Source: Setaria digitata
Taxonomy: Eukaryota > Nematoda > Chromadorea > Rhabditida > Setariidae
Direction: 5' to 3'
Length of the DNA: 64,000 nucleotides
Assembly (NCBI GenBank): GCA_003640385.1
Contig: RCAB01000198.1
Location: 42,668 to 106,667 of the forward strand
Part shown: in pieces, positions 1 through 12,300 of the stretch
Numbering within the stretch: the first letter of the stretch is position 1
Layout: the number at the start of each line of letters is the position of its first letter
Made by a program: the position numbers and the translations under genes
The notes under the pieces: model-generated
What the model was told of the DNA's origin: nothing
What the model saw: only the letters and a program-made list of their open reading frames with translations
Database searches by the model: none

Positions 1-392
1 TGATTTGTTTTGGTTGCGTATCTAACGTTTGCACCTTTTCGTTTACCGATAATTTCTTATATTTTTGAGCTATGTTTGTTTGGGAAAAATATTAACAAAT
101 ATACTGAAAATATTATAACATGATTTCTTTCATGAGGTTACTGTCAGCATGCCGATTTACCCATAATAACTCTGACGAGTCTGTGTTTTAATCGCCAAAT
201 TAAATGAAATTTCGCTTTTTGTTGGTAAATTCTTTTTTCCTTTAGCTTGAACTTCTATTTTATATTTACATGAATATGGACCATATGAAAGTTGGAAAAG
301 AACTAATCCATTTTTGCCGTGTGTTTTGGGAATTTTTTAATCAGTTTTCAAATCAGAGTGATAAATTAACTAGTGTGCTACTTATTTTTCAG

Positions 393-475
393 AAGCCAAG
401 GAACTTTCGGACAATAAGGTGAAGCAGCTGCAGGAAGAACTTGATCGTCTATTAAGCGAACTGAATGCTGTTTGA
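393..475 (+). CDS. lev-11: Tropomyosin alternative last exon (first of two), partial gene
   Basis: Terminal coding exon of tropomyosin, the coiled-coil protein that lies along actin filaments and controls myosin access. It starts after the acceptor TTATTTTTCAG. The first two bases complete a codon begun in an upstream exon outside the window; the exon then reads AKELSDNKVKQLQEELDRLL and ends SELNAV before TGA at 473-475. The heptad pattern of Leu/Val positions with charged flanks fits the C-terminal end of a tropomyosin. It has the same length (83 nt) and entry phase as the exon at 2716-2798, which marks the two as mutually exclusive 3' ends. A possible poly(A) signal AATAAA lies at 1121-1126. 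The gene name rests mainly on the second exon. Confidence 0.8.
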
Positions 476-1120
476 TAAGAAAACTTCTATAACAACTTTT
501 TTCTAATCTAACTTAAAGTTTTATCGATTGTTACGAAGTTTTGAACTTTATGTTGGATTTGAAACATTTCGATTTTTTTTTTCTTTGATTTTCTGAATAT
601 GCGGTGCGTGTCTTTGGATAACTTTTTGACTGTTCGATTAAAATATCATTTCCTCCAAATCCTTCTATTTGCTGAGCAATGAAAAGGAAAAGGGAAATTG
701 ATTCTGTGTGATCAAAGAAAGGAGGGTAAATTTAATGAGATAGCGTTATTCTAAGGGAGATTTCCTTCCATTTTTCATCTACCAAATTAACTGCATTTTC
801 ATTAATTTTCTTAACGAGTAATTTTGTTTCTTGTTTCATTTTCTAGTACTGCCTACTGATGATCAACACTCTTTTGCTTTTCATCTTTTTTTATCGACAT
901 TTTAATTTTATTTCAATCTGAAAAGCTCATCAATTTGTGCAGTTTTAATATATGTGCATGCTTTTTTTTCTCCATGTTAGACGATATGTCCGGTTATTCT
1001 ATGAAGCCTTACTTCTTCCTCCTCCTCTTTTGTATTTTTTTGTCTTGCATTTATTTGTTTCTCACAATCAAGTTTCCTTTTTTCCCTATCTTTGCAAAAT
1101 TTCCTCAATTTGAAAAAAGA

Positions 1121-1126
1121 AATAAA
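1121..1126 (+). promoter_or_regulatory. Candidate poly(A) signal for the first tropomyosin ending
   Basis: Canonical AATAAA about 645 bases after the stop at 475. Canonical hexamers occur by chance in AT-rich DNA, so this is only a candidate. Confidence 0.35.
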
Positions 1127-1187
1127 GGTTAATTAACATACATCGTCACTTATACGTAATGTCATTTGCTTACTGCTTGTTTTCATA

Positions 1188-1192
<5 letters not shown>

Positions 1193-1221
<29 letters not shown>
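1193..1221. repeat. (GT)n microsatellite
   Basis: Uninterrupted GT dinucleotides, followed almost at once by a long poly-T run (about 1224-1238). Confidence 0.9.
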
Positions 1222-1226
<5 letters not shown>

Positions 1227-2715
1227 TTTTTTTTTTTTACATTTTTCCAACGTGTAATATCGCTTGAAAAAGTCTGAAATTTAAATTTATAAATATTCCT
1301 GTTTTTGCCTTTTGGTTTTTTTTTGAAATTACTTCAAATTACAAATTACCATGGTTGGCTCGGCGGTGATGTTCAATGATTAACGTGCCCAATTATTGTG
1401 TTCAGGTTTTAGCATGCTTACCTCGTTCCAGTTTTGGGGAAAAATAGCTTTCCATTACTGAATTCACTTTAAGCCACATTTGTATGTTCCAGAATAACCG
1501 AGTTGAGTGATCAATTGATTGCGGTGTTTTTTTTTTTTTTCGAGTTCTCGTTAATGAAGGAATCGTAAAACATTCGAGAAATTTGTGGAAATAGCTTTAA
1601 ATATTTTTCCACTTTATACGATGCATTTTACTATCGTTGCTTTCTCCTCTTGTTTACTTTTCTAGTTTTAGAGTTTATCTCTTTTAACCGTCAAACTTTC
1701 CTCTGCACTTGTCTCCTTTTGTTGTGCTTTTCTTGCGGTCTGTAAGTGGTTGTTTTTTAATCAAATGTCAAGAATATGTCAGAAATGACGTTGTTTCGCA
1801 ACTTTGGAATCTTAATTTCAGCACCTTTCAAGAAAGCAATCTCCTTAGTCTCGGGGAAAAATTACAATTGTTTTTGTACAACATTAATGTTTTTTTCTTA
1901 AATTTTTATTTAAATGAATGAAAATCCGAAGATAATCTTTTTCAGCAGTGGTAGTTTTTTTTGCATTGCAAGTTCAAATTTTCAAAAATTGGAGGTATTA
2001 ACATAATTAAATTCATGTCAGTGGTAAAATGTCGGCTTGCTTATTGCTTTTTCTCGTGTGAATTATATATATACTAATAAACATTCCCTTTTCTCAAGTA
2101 ACACTTTCATCTAATTAAATATGGTGTTAATTCGTAAAGCTTTTACTACGCCGCATTAATCCTGAATAGTTTTTCTTAATTTGTTATCCGTTAAGCTTCA
2201 GGCTTTATTAAAAGGGATATCGATGAAATGCCTTTTGCGACCAATACACTAATAAGAATAGGGGGTTGAGTGGGAATGTTTCTTCTTTTTCTAATTATAG
2301 ATGTAAATTTCGGAATGTTATGAATTTTACTGCTTTATGTTTGAAATAAAAGTTGGGAGAGGAGGTATTCTTGATCATTATTGATATTTAGGATTTGTTC
2401 AGTAAGTAGCCGTTGAATTTTGCTAATTAGAATTTTATTACGCAGTTTATTTTTTATCTGTTGTTTAATTCAAAACGACAGATTAGGTTCCAATTATTGG
2501 CTGAATTCAAATGGAAGATTTTAGTAACACTGTGAATTACAATATATAGTCAAACCAAAAAGTAATCGCCATAAGCAGTGAAACATTATATCCCAATTGC
2601 TATTACTTTTCCTCGCATGTCTTCTTTCACCTACTGAGTAAAATTCCTAAAAATTTTATGAATTTCATTATTTCTCTTCTCAAAAAAAGGACCTAAGACT
2701 AAATTTTATTTGCAG

Positions 2716-2798
2716 ATGAACTTGTGCATGAAAAAGAGCGATATAAAAATATCTCCGAGGAATTGGATCAAACTTTCCAGGAACTTTCCGGATATTGA
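2716..2798 (+). CDS. lev-11: Tropomyosin alternative last exon (second of two), partial gene
   Basis: Second terminal exon of the tropomyosin gene, preceded by the acceptor TTTATTTGCAG. With one base from the upstream exon it reads [20 protein letters not shown] and then FQELSGY before TGA at 2796-2798. This is the ending I recall for nematode muscle tropomyosin and resembles vertebrate striated-muscle exon 9a (DEL...ISEELD). The C-terminal residues form the overlap with the next tropomyosin molecule and the troponin T contact, so exon choice should change filament assembly and troponin binding. I see no canonical AATAAA within the next few hundred bases; an AATATA variant lies near 2991. Confidence 0.92.
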
Positions 2799-3364
2799 AA
2801 GAAGCGAAAAAAAAAGAGAGTACCAAATGTTTAACGATTTTTATATACTAACAAAACATTTCAGATTTTTTTTTTTTTTCTAATTATATTGCTTAATTTA
2901 ACTTCGTTTAGATAGTCTTTCTCTTATGTAAGGCGTTAATTTACATGCGGGGAATTTATTTCATCTTTTTTTCATTTTTTTTTTGGGCGAAATATAAACT
3001 AAAAATTTGTATTATCGGAATTTCAAAACTGTTACCCCAAAAAATTCCTCTACTTTCTCTGAGTAAACGAAACCTTATTTTTTTCATCTATTGTCTTAGC
3101 ATTATCGACTAATTAGTGCTTCTTTTTCTCAATGTTAAGGCTACCAATTATAAAGCTTTACACTATTTGTAGTCTACTCAGTTTATTTCATAGTTTTCGT
3201 TTTGTTTCTTTTATCCTTCTTCTCTGCAGTATATCATCACCTAATGCATTCTTTATATTTTTCGGATAAACGAAAAACTATCATTTTTCTTTTTCGAGTA
3301 CCATGAAGGATCACGATTTAGTCGTGCAACTTGGCGCAATGTTGCGCTTACAATCACAAATGTT

Positions 3365-3935
3365 CAACTGTGAGTTATCATCAGAAATAGATTATAAATG
3401 TTCAATTGATTCGGGTTCATACATATCACTGATATGGGCTAGAAATGTTCATCTGATACAAGATATACATTATTATCTGACACAGATTTTAAATGACCAC
3501 CAGATACTGCTTATGCATTATCATCTGATATGAGATAATCATCTGATGAAAGGTATATAATTACCTTTATAGGTTACTCATCGGGTTGTGCATTATCATC
3601 TGATATACAAGGTTGTATATGGTCCCTCGATATAAGCTATCCATGATATGGCTGATGTGTTTTTGATTAATATGTAGGTATGCATTATTATTTGGCACAG
3701 ATTATACATTACTTGATACAGGTTGTATATTATCGCATTTCCATATTGTGGGTTATCACTGGACACAGATTGTACAGGTTATTCTGTATAGGCTATCAAT
3801 TATCACCTGATACAAGTTACATGTGATAATTCGATGTAAGTTGCGAATTATCATTTGACACAGATTATTCATCATCACCGGTATAAATGATATCCACTAT
3901 CATCTAATGAAAGTTATCAGACAGAAATTATTTCA
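3365..3935. repeat. Degenerate tandem repeat built on TTATCATCTGATA
   Basis: Many imperfect copies of a unit of roughly 25-40 bases around the core ATTATCATCTGATACAGGTT, for example near 3478, 3520, 3592, 3790 and 3845. Spacing and sequence have drifted. An open frame starting at 3303 runs into the array and has no protein-like composition, so I treat it as chance. Confidence 0.75.
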
Positions 3936-4527
3936 CGACCCGGTTTCCGTAATTATTAATCAACCATGAAAGAAAAACGGTAAAAATTGACGACATTGGC
4001 TACATCTTCCCAACTTTCGTTTCCTTTGTTCTATTTTAATGGGTAGTCCCAAAAAAATGATAATATGAATTAAGTTTTTGTGCTTATGTCTCAAAAATCA
4101 GTTTTGTTGAAGTGGAAACGTTAAATCATTTACATAACAATGCAAGAAAAAGAAAGGTGAGAAAGTAGGCCAAGGTATAAATAGTGAAATGAATTATATC
4201 GATGACTAAAGTAATGAATCCGATGGTGTGCGCTGTGTGTCTTGTTGAGGAAAGGGAAAAAAATGGGACTTCTATCATTTTTTTTTCAAATTCTTCATAT
4301 TTTTGGAGTTTGAAGATAATCTGATAATTTTTCATTAATTTATGATTACCAGGTAATACGTCGATAATAATATCTTATTATCACTAGAAAAGTACAAACT
4401 CGCAAAAAAAAAATTCTCCATTCAGCTGAATCGTTCAATTGATTATTGCTATTAGCACTGCATTTAATTAATATTGTTAATTTCATCTTTATTTCTGACC
4501 AGTTCTCTTTCAATTAATTTATTTCAC

Positions 4528-4534
<7 letters not shown>

Positions 4535-4571
<37 letters not shown>
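4535..4571. repeat. (TA)n microsatellite
   Basis: About 18 uninterrupted TA dinucleotides. Confidence 0.95.
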
Positions 4572-4574
<3 letters not shown>

Positions 4575-6259
4575 GATTTCATTCTTGCAATCAATGATTT
4601 CAACATTTCCTTTCGAATTTATTTAAATAAAAGATGAAAAAACTTGAGAATCTTTTTTCCAATTCATCCTATCCATCGAATAATTTTGTTCAAATCGGAG
4701 AGAAAATTCAGCTGTAATATATATAGCTACTACAACATGTAGTTATTTAATCATCCACTATAATGCATAAAATTCAAAAATCAGTTCTGGAATTCGTTTT
4801 GTTTTCCCGAATAAAACTGGTTGCATTTCTTTTATATAACCATTTAACGCTCACTTTTTTTGCATTCAATCAGCTGATCAACAATTGGATTACATACAAA
4901 TGTGCATACATTAGCAGAGCATAAGCTGGTAAATTACTGGTAGTAGTAGTAGTCTACAATTAAAAATACTAATAAAAGTAACGAAAAGAAAAAAGTGGCA
5001 ATTTCAGTTTATTACACAAGCAGATGTTGAAAATCTATGAAATTTCGAACAGAATCAATAAAAATTTCTTTTATTATTAATATTATCAGTACTAATAGTA
5101 GCAGCATTATTATTATATTTCGAAGAAAAAAAAAACGACACATAAAGCAAAAAAAAAAGAGAAATAATACGTGGAATAAACTTTCAGTATTTGAGTATAA
5201 ATACGGACAATGAATGGGTTGCTTATTAATTTTTGAAATCATAACGAATTATGGCAGATCCTATAAATTCAATTCATTTCAAGTGCATTTGCAGTATTTA
5301 ATTCATTTCGAAACTTCAACATTCATATCTTGTATAATTTCATGCTTTTGCAATTCCATAATTTATTTATTCATTTATTTTTTGCCAAAAATCTTTCTTG
5401 TATTTACAGGCCTTTTATCATAATGTCAATTCATTTCAAAACAAGAAAGGAGGAGAAATTATAAAATTCATTTTTTCACGCAAAAAAAAGGATTTATAAA
5501 GCTTTCACTTCAAAGATGTAATATTGTTATGTGCAACAATGTAGTATTATTCTAATTAATCACTCAATTAAAGTAATTAACTAATATTGATATATTTCCT
5601 TTATTACTGCATGAAATGAATTTGAAAATATTCAAAAACACAAAGCAGAAATAGAAAAAATAATAATAATATGCAGCAAAATGGCAGTAATTAAAAATTA
5701 AACGCAGTGAAAAAGTTGAAAAATAAAACAGAATAGAGGAATAGAAATTTAATCCAGAAATTATCAATTTAATACGAAATATTTACCATTTGAATTAAAT
5801 GAAAACCCTTTAAATTAGGTTATTATTCAAGCATAAAAAAATTTTAAAATTTTTATAAAAGGATTAAAGAATAATCTTGTACAAGGATTTTCTTCTCTTT
5901 TTATTTACTATTCATTAAAATAATTCCTCTTTTTACCCAATCGTTTGTCCACATTGTATTTGCTCATATTCTGAAAAAATTATAGTATATGCATGAAAGT
6001 ATAAAGAATCAAAATTAACAAAATTAATAACAACAAAAGTTTCCTTCTCACTTTTCGAAATTTTGCATGAATTTAGTTATTTAATCAAGAAAATTGGTTA
6101 AAACTATTGCAGTTAATTTTCGAGCGAAAAATCAATACTTACTACAACATTGCTAAGTAAAAAAGAGAATCAATTTAAAAATTATCGCCAAAAATTTCGG
6201 AAAAATTTATCTAGTTCATTGATCATGAAAACAAATAGCTAAATTATGCTAATGGCTTT

Positions 6260-6265
6260 TTTATT
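6260..6265 (-). promoter_or_regulatory. Candidate poly(A) signal of cle-1
   Basis: AATAAA on the minus strand, about 80-90 bases after the two possible stop codons at 6353 and 6345. The position suits a short nematode 3'UTR. Confidence 0.5.
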
Positions 6266-6344
6266 TTTTGAAATGGACGAATGAATTAATTAGATGGATT
6301 TAGTGAGCCAAACCATTTGCTTACGATGAAAGCAACTACACTGA

Positions 6345-6388
6345 CTAATTAATTAATTTAGCTTCAGCGTCAGCAAGCTTCCTTTTAG
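6345..6388 (-). CDS. cle-1: cle-1 last exon (C-terminal tail), boundary ambiguous
   Basis: After the donor at 6446 (GAG|GTAAGT, phase 0) the tail must lie just downstream. The acceptor TTCCAAAAG gives [11 protein letters not shown] with a stop at 6353-6355. An acceptor 11 bases further on gives [10 protein letters not shown] with TAG at 6345-6347. A third nearby AG would add only three residues. The first has the better pyrimidine tract. All options leave endostatin complete, so only the last residues are uncertain. Confidence 0.6.
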
Positions 6389-9300
6389 CTTTTGGAAAGA
6401 AGAATAAGAAATTTGATGAAAAGGAAAAATATAAGAAATACTTACCTCAATGCAAAGTACTACTAGTTCGTGTGAGCAGTCTGAATCTTGGCTATCACGT
6501 AAAAGCGGTAAGCCACGTCTGATTGGTGACGCTCGTCCGACTTCCGATGACTCGCCTGACCTCCAGGCATTACAGTAACCGGATTCGCTACGCATACCAG
6601 AAGAATCTGAACCATGCCATATGCTTTTTTCAGGCCTAAAAAGGCTTCATCACAATAATGATACTAATTAGCTTGCCGGAATGAAATTTTTCAACTAGAT
6701 TGGTTTTCTGAGTGACGAAATGCGGTTAACTTCACAGCATCAATCTGATTTCCCTTCACTTTTTAATCTTTCATTTCTGTTACTTTTTTGTCTTTTAAAA
6801 AAAAAAAAGAAGAAAAAAGGTATTGAAATCTTTGGAGAAACGAAACGAATTATTTTTCAATAACAAACCATATCGAATCAATGAACACATTACGACGATT
6901 GAACGAATAAATAGGAACATCAGCCATTTGTCGTTGCTGAAATATGTCACTCCACGAATCGAATAATCGCTCACCTCGGAGATTCACTACCGGTGTATCG
7001 CGATCCCCGCTATGCACTACTTTATTTAAATCCTGAAATAATTTTATTTCTCATTTAGCTTAAAAATCTTCTGATACTGCTACTGCACAATTTAAAACGC
7101 CAATTTTCTCTTCTTGTTAATTCCATTGTCAATGGTTTAAATGCGAATTAGATAGTTTGAAATTTCAAAGCAGCATATAAGATAAAAATTTTAACTTTAA
7201 TTTAGCTTTTAATTGCCTAAATGATTTAAGGATTTGTGTTAATGTCAAATTAGCAATGATCTGAATCTGAGCTCAAAAAAGAAGAAGAAGCAAATAAGTA
7301 TTTTTGTGGAAGTCTTCTACAGAAATTGCTAATTGAGTTTCTTAGTAGGAAAAAGGAGAGTCATTTATTCTGATCAAGTAAGACAAATCGTACTTTTTCT
7401 TTTGTTTTAAATCTGACCTCAAATTTCTCATCTTTTTTCAGATTATTAAAGTTTAATTTACCTGCACATGTGACGAAAGGAATGCTCGGAAAGTAGTACG
7501 GAAGTTAGCCTGTCGAGCTTGCTGGTAGCATGCTAAGTCAGCTCCACGTACGCCACGCATATTACCGCTCATTGGTTCATTCAGCGCTATGAGATGAAGC
7601 TAAATATCATAAATTAAACTAAGTTATTTCTAAAACACAAATGAGTCATGCGTTTTAAATTTTCCATTACATTTTAAACTTCTCCTCAATAACAATATTA
7701 AAAATTTATAAAATAGCTGAGAAAAATTAGGATTGAAACTTTACAACAAGATCTTTAGCTTGAAGACTATGTGGTAGTAAACCGGGATGTGCATGATCCG
7801 GTTGTGGTCGTTCGCGGTATCGTATTTCTTCATGATCTGGATAACGTGATCGCTGTGCTTCCTGCTTAATTAAATAACAACCATAAAAATGTTTGTTTAT
7901 CATTTCACAAATAAAAACTATTCAAATGAATAATAATAATTGTTAGTGTTTTGGAAAATTCAAAAAATAAAAATAAAAATAAAATTTGAAATTACAAGTG
8001 CAAGCTTTGGTGGAAATTTGTGCAATGCAAATAGAATGAAAACTGTGCATATTTACAAATAAAAACTACTGTGCAAAAAAAGGTGCTTGATAAGCATTTT
8101 GTAACATCAAAAATGAATGTTACTGGTGAAGATGCTCGCAGTACGAACTGCAATGCATGCATGCATGCGTGTAGGATAGCATGCAAGCTAGCATGATTTG
8201 CATAGAGATCGATACCTTGGATGATCGACTTATCATCAAAATTGTTGTGAACAAGAGAATTGCTTTGCTTTTAGTGGTGATAGAATAAATAATGATAGAT
8301 TAACAATATTATAGTTAGCTTCGCATCACATAGGATACGGTGGTCTTCAGATTTAATTTTTAGCAGCGGAGGATACGGTAGTCCCTAGATTGAAATTCAG
8401 ATTTTCATCGTTTCATTTCAGCTTGATAGTAATATTTGAATTCTGTCTAATTTAATGAGAATAAATTTGAAAGTAGTAAAATTCGAAAATGTCCCTGGAA
8501 GTTTGCATTCATTTTAAATTCTCTCTTTCATTACTTATCGATTGTTGTCATCATTTAACACTGCGCATCTTTGACGCGGCAATGAAATGTATTTATGATT
8601 TGGACTTTCTGAGTACATCAAGAAGTTTTTAGCACTTTTTTCTTGTTTTTTAAAAAATATTCTACAGAAATAGTTTTCGAAAAAATAAGAATAAAGAAGT
8701 ACTTCAAAAAATCGTTTTGTTATTTTAATGTGTCACCTCGTGTGGTGATGGAATTGTCGGTTGTTGAGGAGCTTGTTTTATAGATGTTGTTGCAACGGTG
8801 GTAAATGCAGCAGTTTCGGGATAATATTCCGGTCCGAATCGAGAATCCTGGTCCTCGGCTTTTTCCTGTTGCACTGCTATAGGATCCTGCGGCAGTGGAG
8901 TTTGCGATGCAACCGTTGGTCGATAATCAGGAAGCAGTCTGTTTTGAGATATCACCGATGGACTATACGGTATTGTGGTCTTCCTGAAGTGTTCTGACCG
9001 ATACATCGAGTCCGGTCTATGTTCCGAATGATACCCATGTCCTGAATGATGATGAGATTGTGTTGTTCGATGTTGCAAGCCGTAATCTAGTCTTGTTGAT
9101 AACTGCTTTTCGTCCAGTCGTCGGTGCCAGGAAGTTGAATGTAATTGTGGTGGCGGAAGTGTATAATCCAATCTCTGAGACGATGATACTGCTACTTGAC
9201 GATGGTCTGGTCTTTGGAACTTCGGTAGACGAATCTCTGGTAGCAGAGTTGGTGGGGACGGGCGGTATCTTGGATAAAGTTGTCCTGGTGGTGGTCGGTA

Positions 9301-12300
9301 TTCTAGACGGGAAGCTGGCGCAAAGCGGTATTTTGGTCTAACTGTGTGCTGATAATATGGATATGTTGAATGAATAATATCTGGTGGTGCTGATTGCCTG
9401 TAATCCGGATGACGATAATCCATTGGCAAATACGCTTCCGATACACCCGGCCGGCGAACGATATCCGGTATGAGTTGCGCACCATAGCGTGAATGCGGAT
9501 CAAGAATTGTTTGATGTGGTTTCTCATGCTCCATCGGATACCTTACATATGGTACTCCCGGTGTTACTTTTGATGGTTCCATCAGACGATCGTCAGGAAT
9601 CAGGGGAACTTGATAATCTGCCCCGGGTTTTCCTGATTCCTCCTAAAAACTTGCTAGGAATGGTAGTTTTGATGAAAGCAAGCAATATTTAACAGCATGT
9701 ATGACATATTAATAAGGGTGCTTTTAAAGAAAATGTGCGTTAAAAAATTTTGAGGTGTTTGTTTTGGGTGCAAAAAAAAAGAAAAATTAAAAATTAAGCC
9801 GAATTTAGCGTGTTCCATCCATAAATATTTTTTTATTTATAAGCTTGTGAGAAAAATCATTCCTTAATCTACATATTCCACAAATTTTCGGTGAAAATTT
9901 TTTATCGAATTTTTCGTCCCATTAACAACAAAATTGTTCGATGAAAAGTTTTCGCAAAAGTTTTCATCTCATACAAATTTTTTTCGTCACATTTTCCAGC
10001 TTAAAACTGTTTGATGTTAAGCTTTTGTTCAAGATAATAAAACACTTTTGCATCATTGCAAATCGGTAGAATTAGGAAATTGTAGGACAGGAAATAATTC
10101 ATTTAGGAATTAACTATTACTGGAAGTGTCGCAAGAAAATTCTCAAAAGAATTTTCAATCAAATTATATCCGAAAAAAATCCAAAGAATGCCTGGAAAAG
10201 AATAATCACTAACTTTTAGTCTTAGCTGGTGATTATTCTTTTTCTTTTTATTAATTAATAATAAGCACATATTTATATTTGGACCAGTGTAAGCACGTAA
10301 ACTTGCATGGGAGAGAATTTGAATGTCAATGTTGCGCTTTTAATTATCAGTTGGTTAATTAATTAGAACACTAATTTCGATTATATAATTAAAATTCTAC
10401 CTTATAAATATTTCGTTCTATAATTATCACAAATTCACAAAAAACCTTTGAAAACAACAACAATAAATGCTTTTCTGGTAAATATAAGAGGAAATATTAC
10501 TTTTTTTTAAAGCAACTGGCAGTTTAAAAACAATGACTTTTTCAAATAATTCTAGAATTGAAATATTTCCTTTTAGAAGTAAAAGAAAAACCAAAAATTA
10601 CACGCTTTTTTGGAAATCCTACAGCAAAATAAATAAGCACAACTATGCAAGCATATTATCTCTCCGGAATTATTTCTCAGATGTTCTGCTTTTTCAGAAT
10701 TATTTTCCGACAAATGATAATAATTGAAATAAGTCATCTTGAAAATACTAAACAGTAATAATACTTCTAATCATTTTCCGTCTTTTTATTTGTATAATTA
10801 TCATGTGCTGATTAAATTTGGAAATGGTAATTAAGAACTGCATCAAACATGTTTCACTAACTTTAAAAAATTTACATCCTTTATTTTAAAATTTTTCCAA
10901 AGTAAAAGTTAAGTTTTACAAAATGTAAAAAAAAGTGATTTCCTAAATTTCTCCGAATATTTATCAGTTTTCCGGAACCATAAGAACCAATTTAGTTATA
11001 CTAAAGGAAACGATACGTAATGCTACTTAACACATGAGCCATGCATACTTACGTTTGCTTCATCTTAGAGCTACAACAATAACAATGACAACAACGAAAA
11101 AAAAGATAATGATAAAAGGAGAAAAATGTTAGCAAAGTTTCTTTTTTTTAAATTTATTTAATTGTTGTCTTTAAACAATTAAATTTATTGCGTGATCTCT
11201 ATTTTGAAAATTTTTTAAATTTTGAAAATAAATTTTCTTTCTTTTTCGAGGAAAAAGTGGGAAAGGGAGGAAAAAAGGTATTCAAAAGTATTTTAATTTC
11301 AAAACATCACAAATATTACAGATTTTCAAAAAATTTTAAGTTTGCTATCGACAACACCGACGGACTACATTTAAACTTACCCAATACTGTATGAAATTTT
11401 GATTTGGAGATTCAAATTCAATTTCCTAAAGTTTTAAACCAATTTTGCATCCTGTTTTGTTTTTAATTATTTTCTAGTATTTCTGAATTAAGCACAATTC
11501 CTCTAAATATATTTGCAACAATTATTGAAAAATTTGATAAATTTAAAGATTGTGTAAATAAAAGCATGTGAAAAAGGAAGATGCTTTACTTATTTAAAAA
11601 AAGGAAAAGATCAGAAATTAATTTTTGCCATTGATTTCATTTGTTAAAGTTATCACATAGATAAATTGTAGTGTCAAAGTACTGAGAATTGAAATTGAAA
11701 GCTTATAAAATGACTTACAACAGATGGACGATGTTCCATAATTGGATGAAAGCCTTCAAGCTGAAATTTTTTCTTTTTTTTTGCATTTCGCTTTAAATTT
11801 TTAAAATTTTTCGGAATCTTATTTTTTTTTTAAAAAGTTTTAAACTAAATGTGAATTGTAAAATATTCTGTTAATTACTGATATCCAAAGAGAAAATCGA
11901 ATTTTATTTAAATTTGATGAAGGAAAAAAGCAAAAATGAAGAAAGGCAATGAAAATTTTAGAAAAAAAAAAGGAACAAACAAACTTTGACATCCTTGAAG
12001 CCGCCATTAACTCGTATGTAAAGTTGCTGACTTGATATGCAGAAAGTGAGTGAACCCAAGGGCATACCACGTGATGCCGTGAATAATTCAATGGTGGTTG
12101 GATACACCTGGACCTGAAATATTTACCGAGTAGTATTTTGATTTTAATTTGTTTGTTAAAAATTTTCTCTAATTAACTTGTTAAGTGGAAAGGAATGGTT
12201 CAGAGTATTAGTTATATATAAATGCTTAGAATTTTTTACAATTTAAAAAAACTTAGAAGCACTTATTAGTCAGATATTGCAAAATTTCATTTGCGTTGTA

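Larger units (their letters stand above)
476..2715 (+). other. Tropomyosin 3'UTR/intron between the two last exons
   Basis: AT-rich, T-rich non-coding DNA. For transcripts ending at 475 it holds the 3'UTR; for those using the 2716 exon it is intron. It contains a (GT)n tract at 1193-1221 followed by a poly-T run, an AATAAA at 1121-1126 and another at 2345-2350. The short open frames here have no coding character. Confidence 0.6.
2799..6344. other. Intergenic region between convergent tropomyosin and cle-1
   Basis: No exon-like segment is recognisable. It holds a degenerate minisatellite (about 3365-3935), a (TA)n tract (4535-4571) and the presumed cle-1 poly(A) signal on the minus strand at 6260-6265. 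Both genes end here, so no promoter of either is expected. Confidence 0.6.

Noticed and set aside
3303..3533. 76-codon open frame
   Set aside because: It runs into the TTATCATCTGATA minisatellite and has repeat-derived composition.
8761..9692. Open reading frames on the plus strand opposite the hinge exon
   Set aside because: They are shadows of the 302-codon hinge exon, which has splice sites in phase with both neighbours.
11061..11080. Micro-exon in the 2-kb cle-1 intron (acceptor-like TAG, donor GTAAGT)
   Set aside because: One acceptor gives an immediate stop (CTC TAA). The other gives 11 bases that break the frame into the hinge exon.
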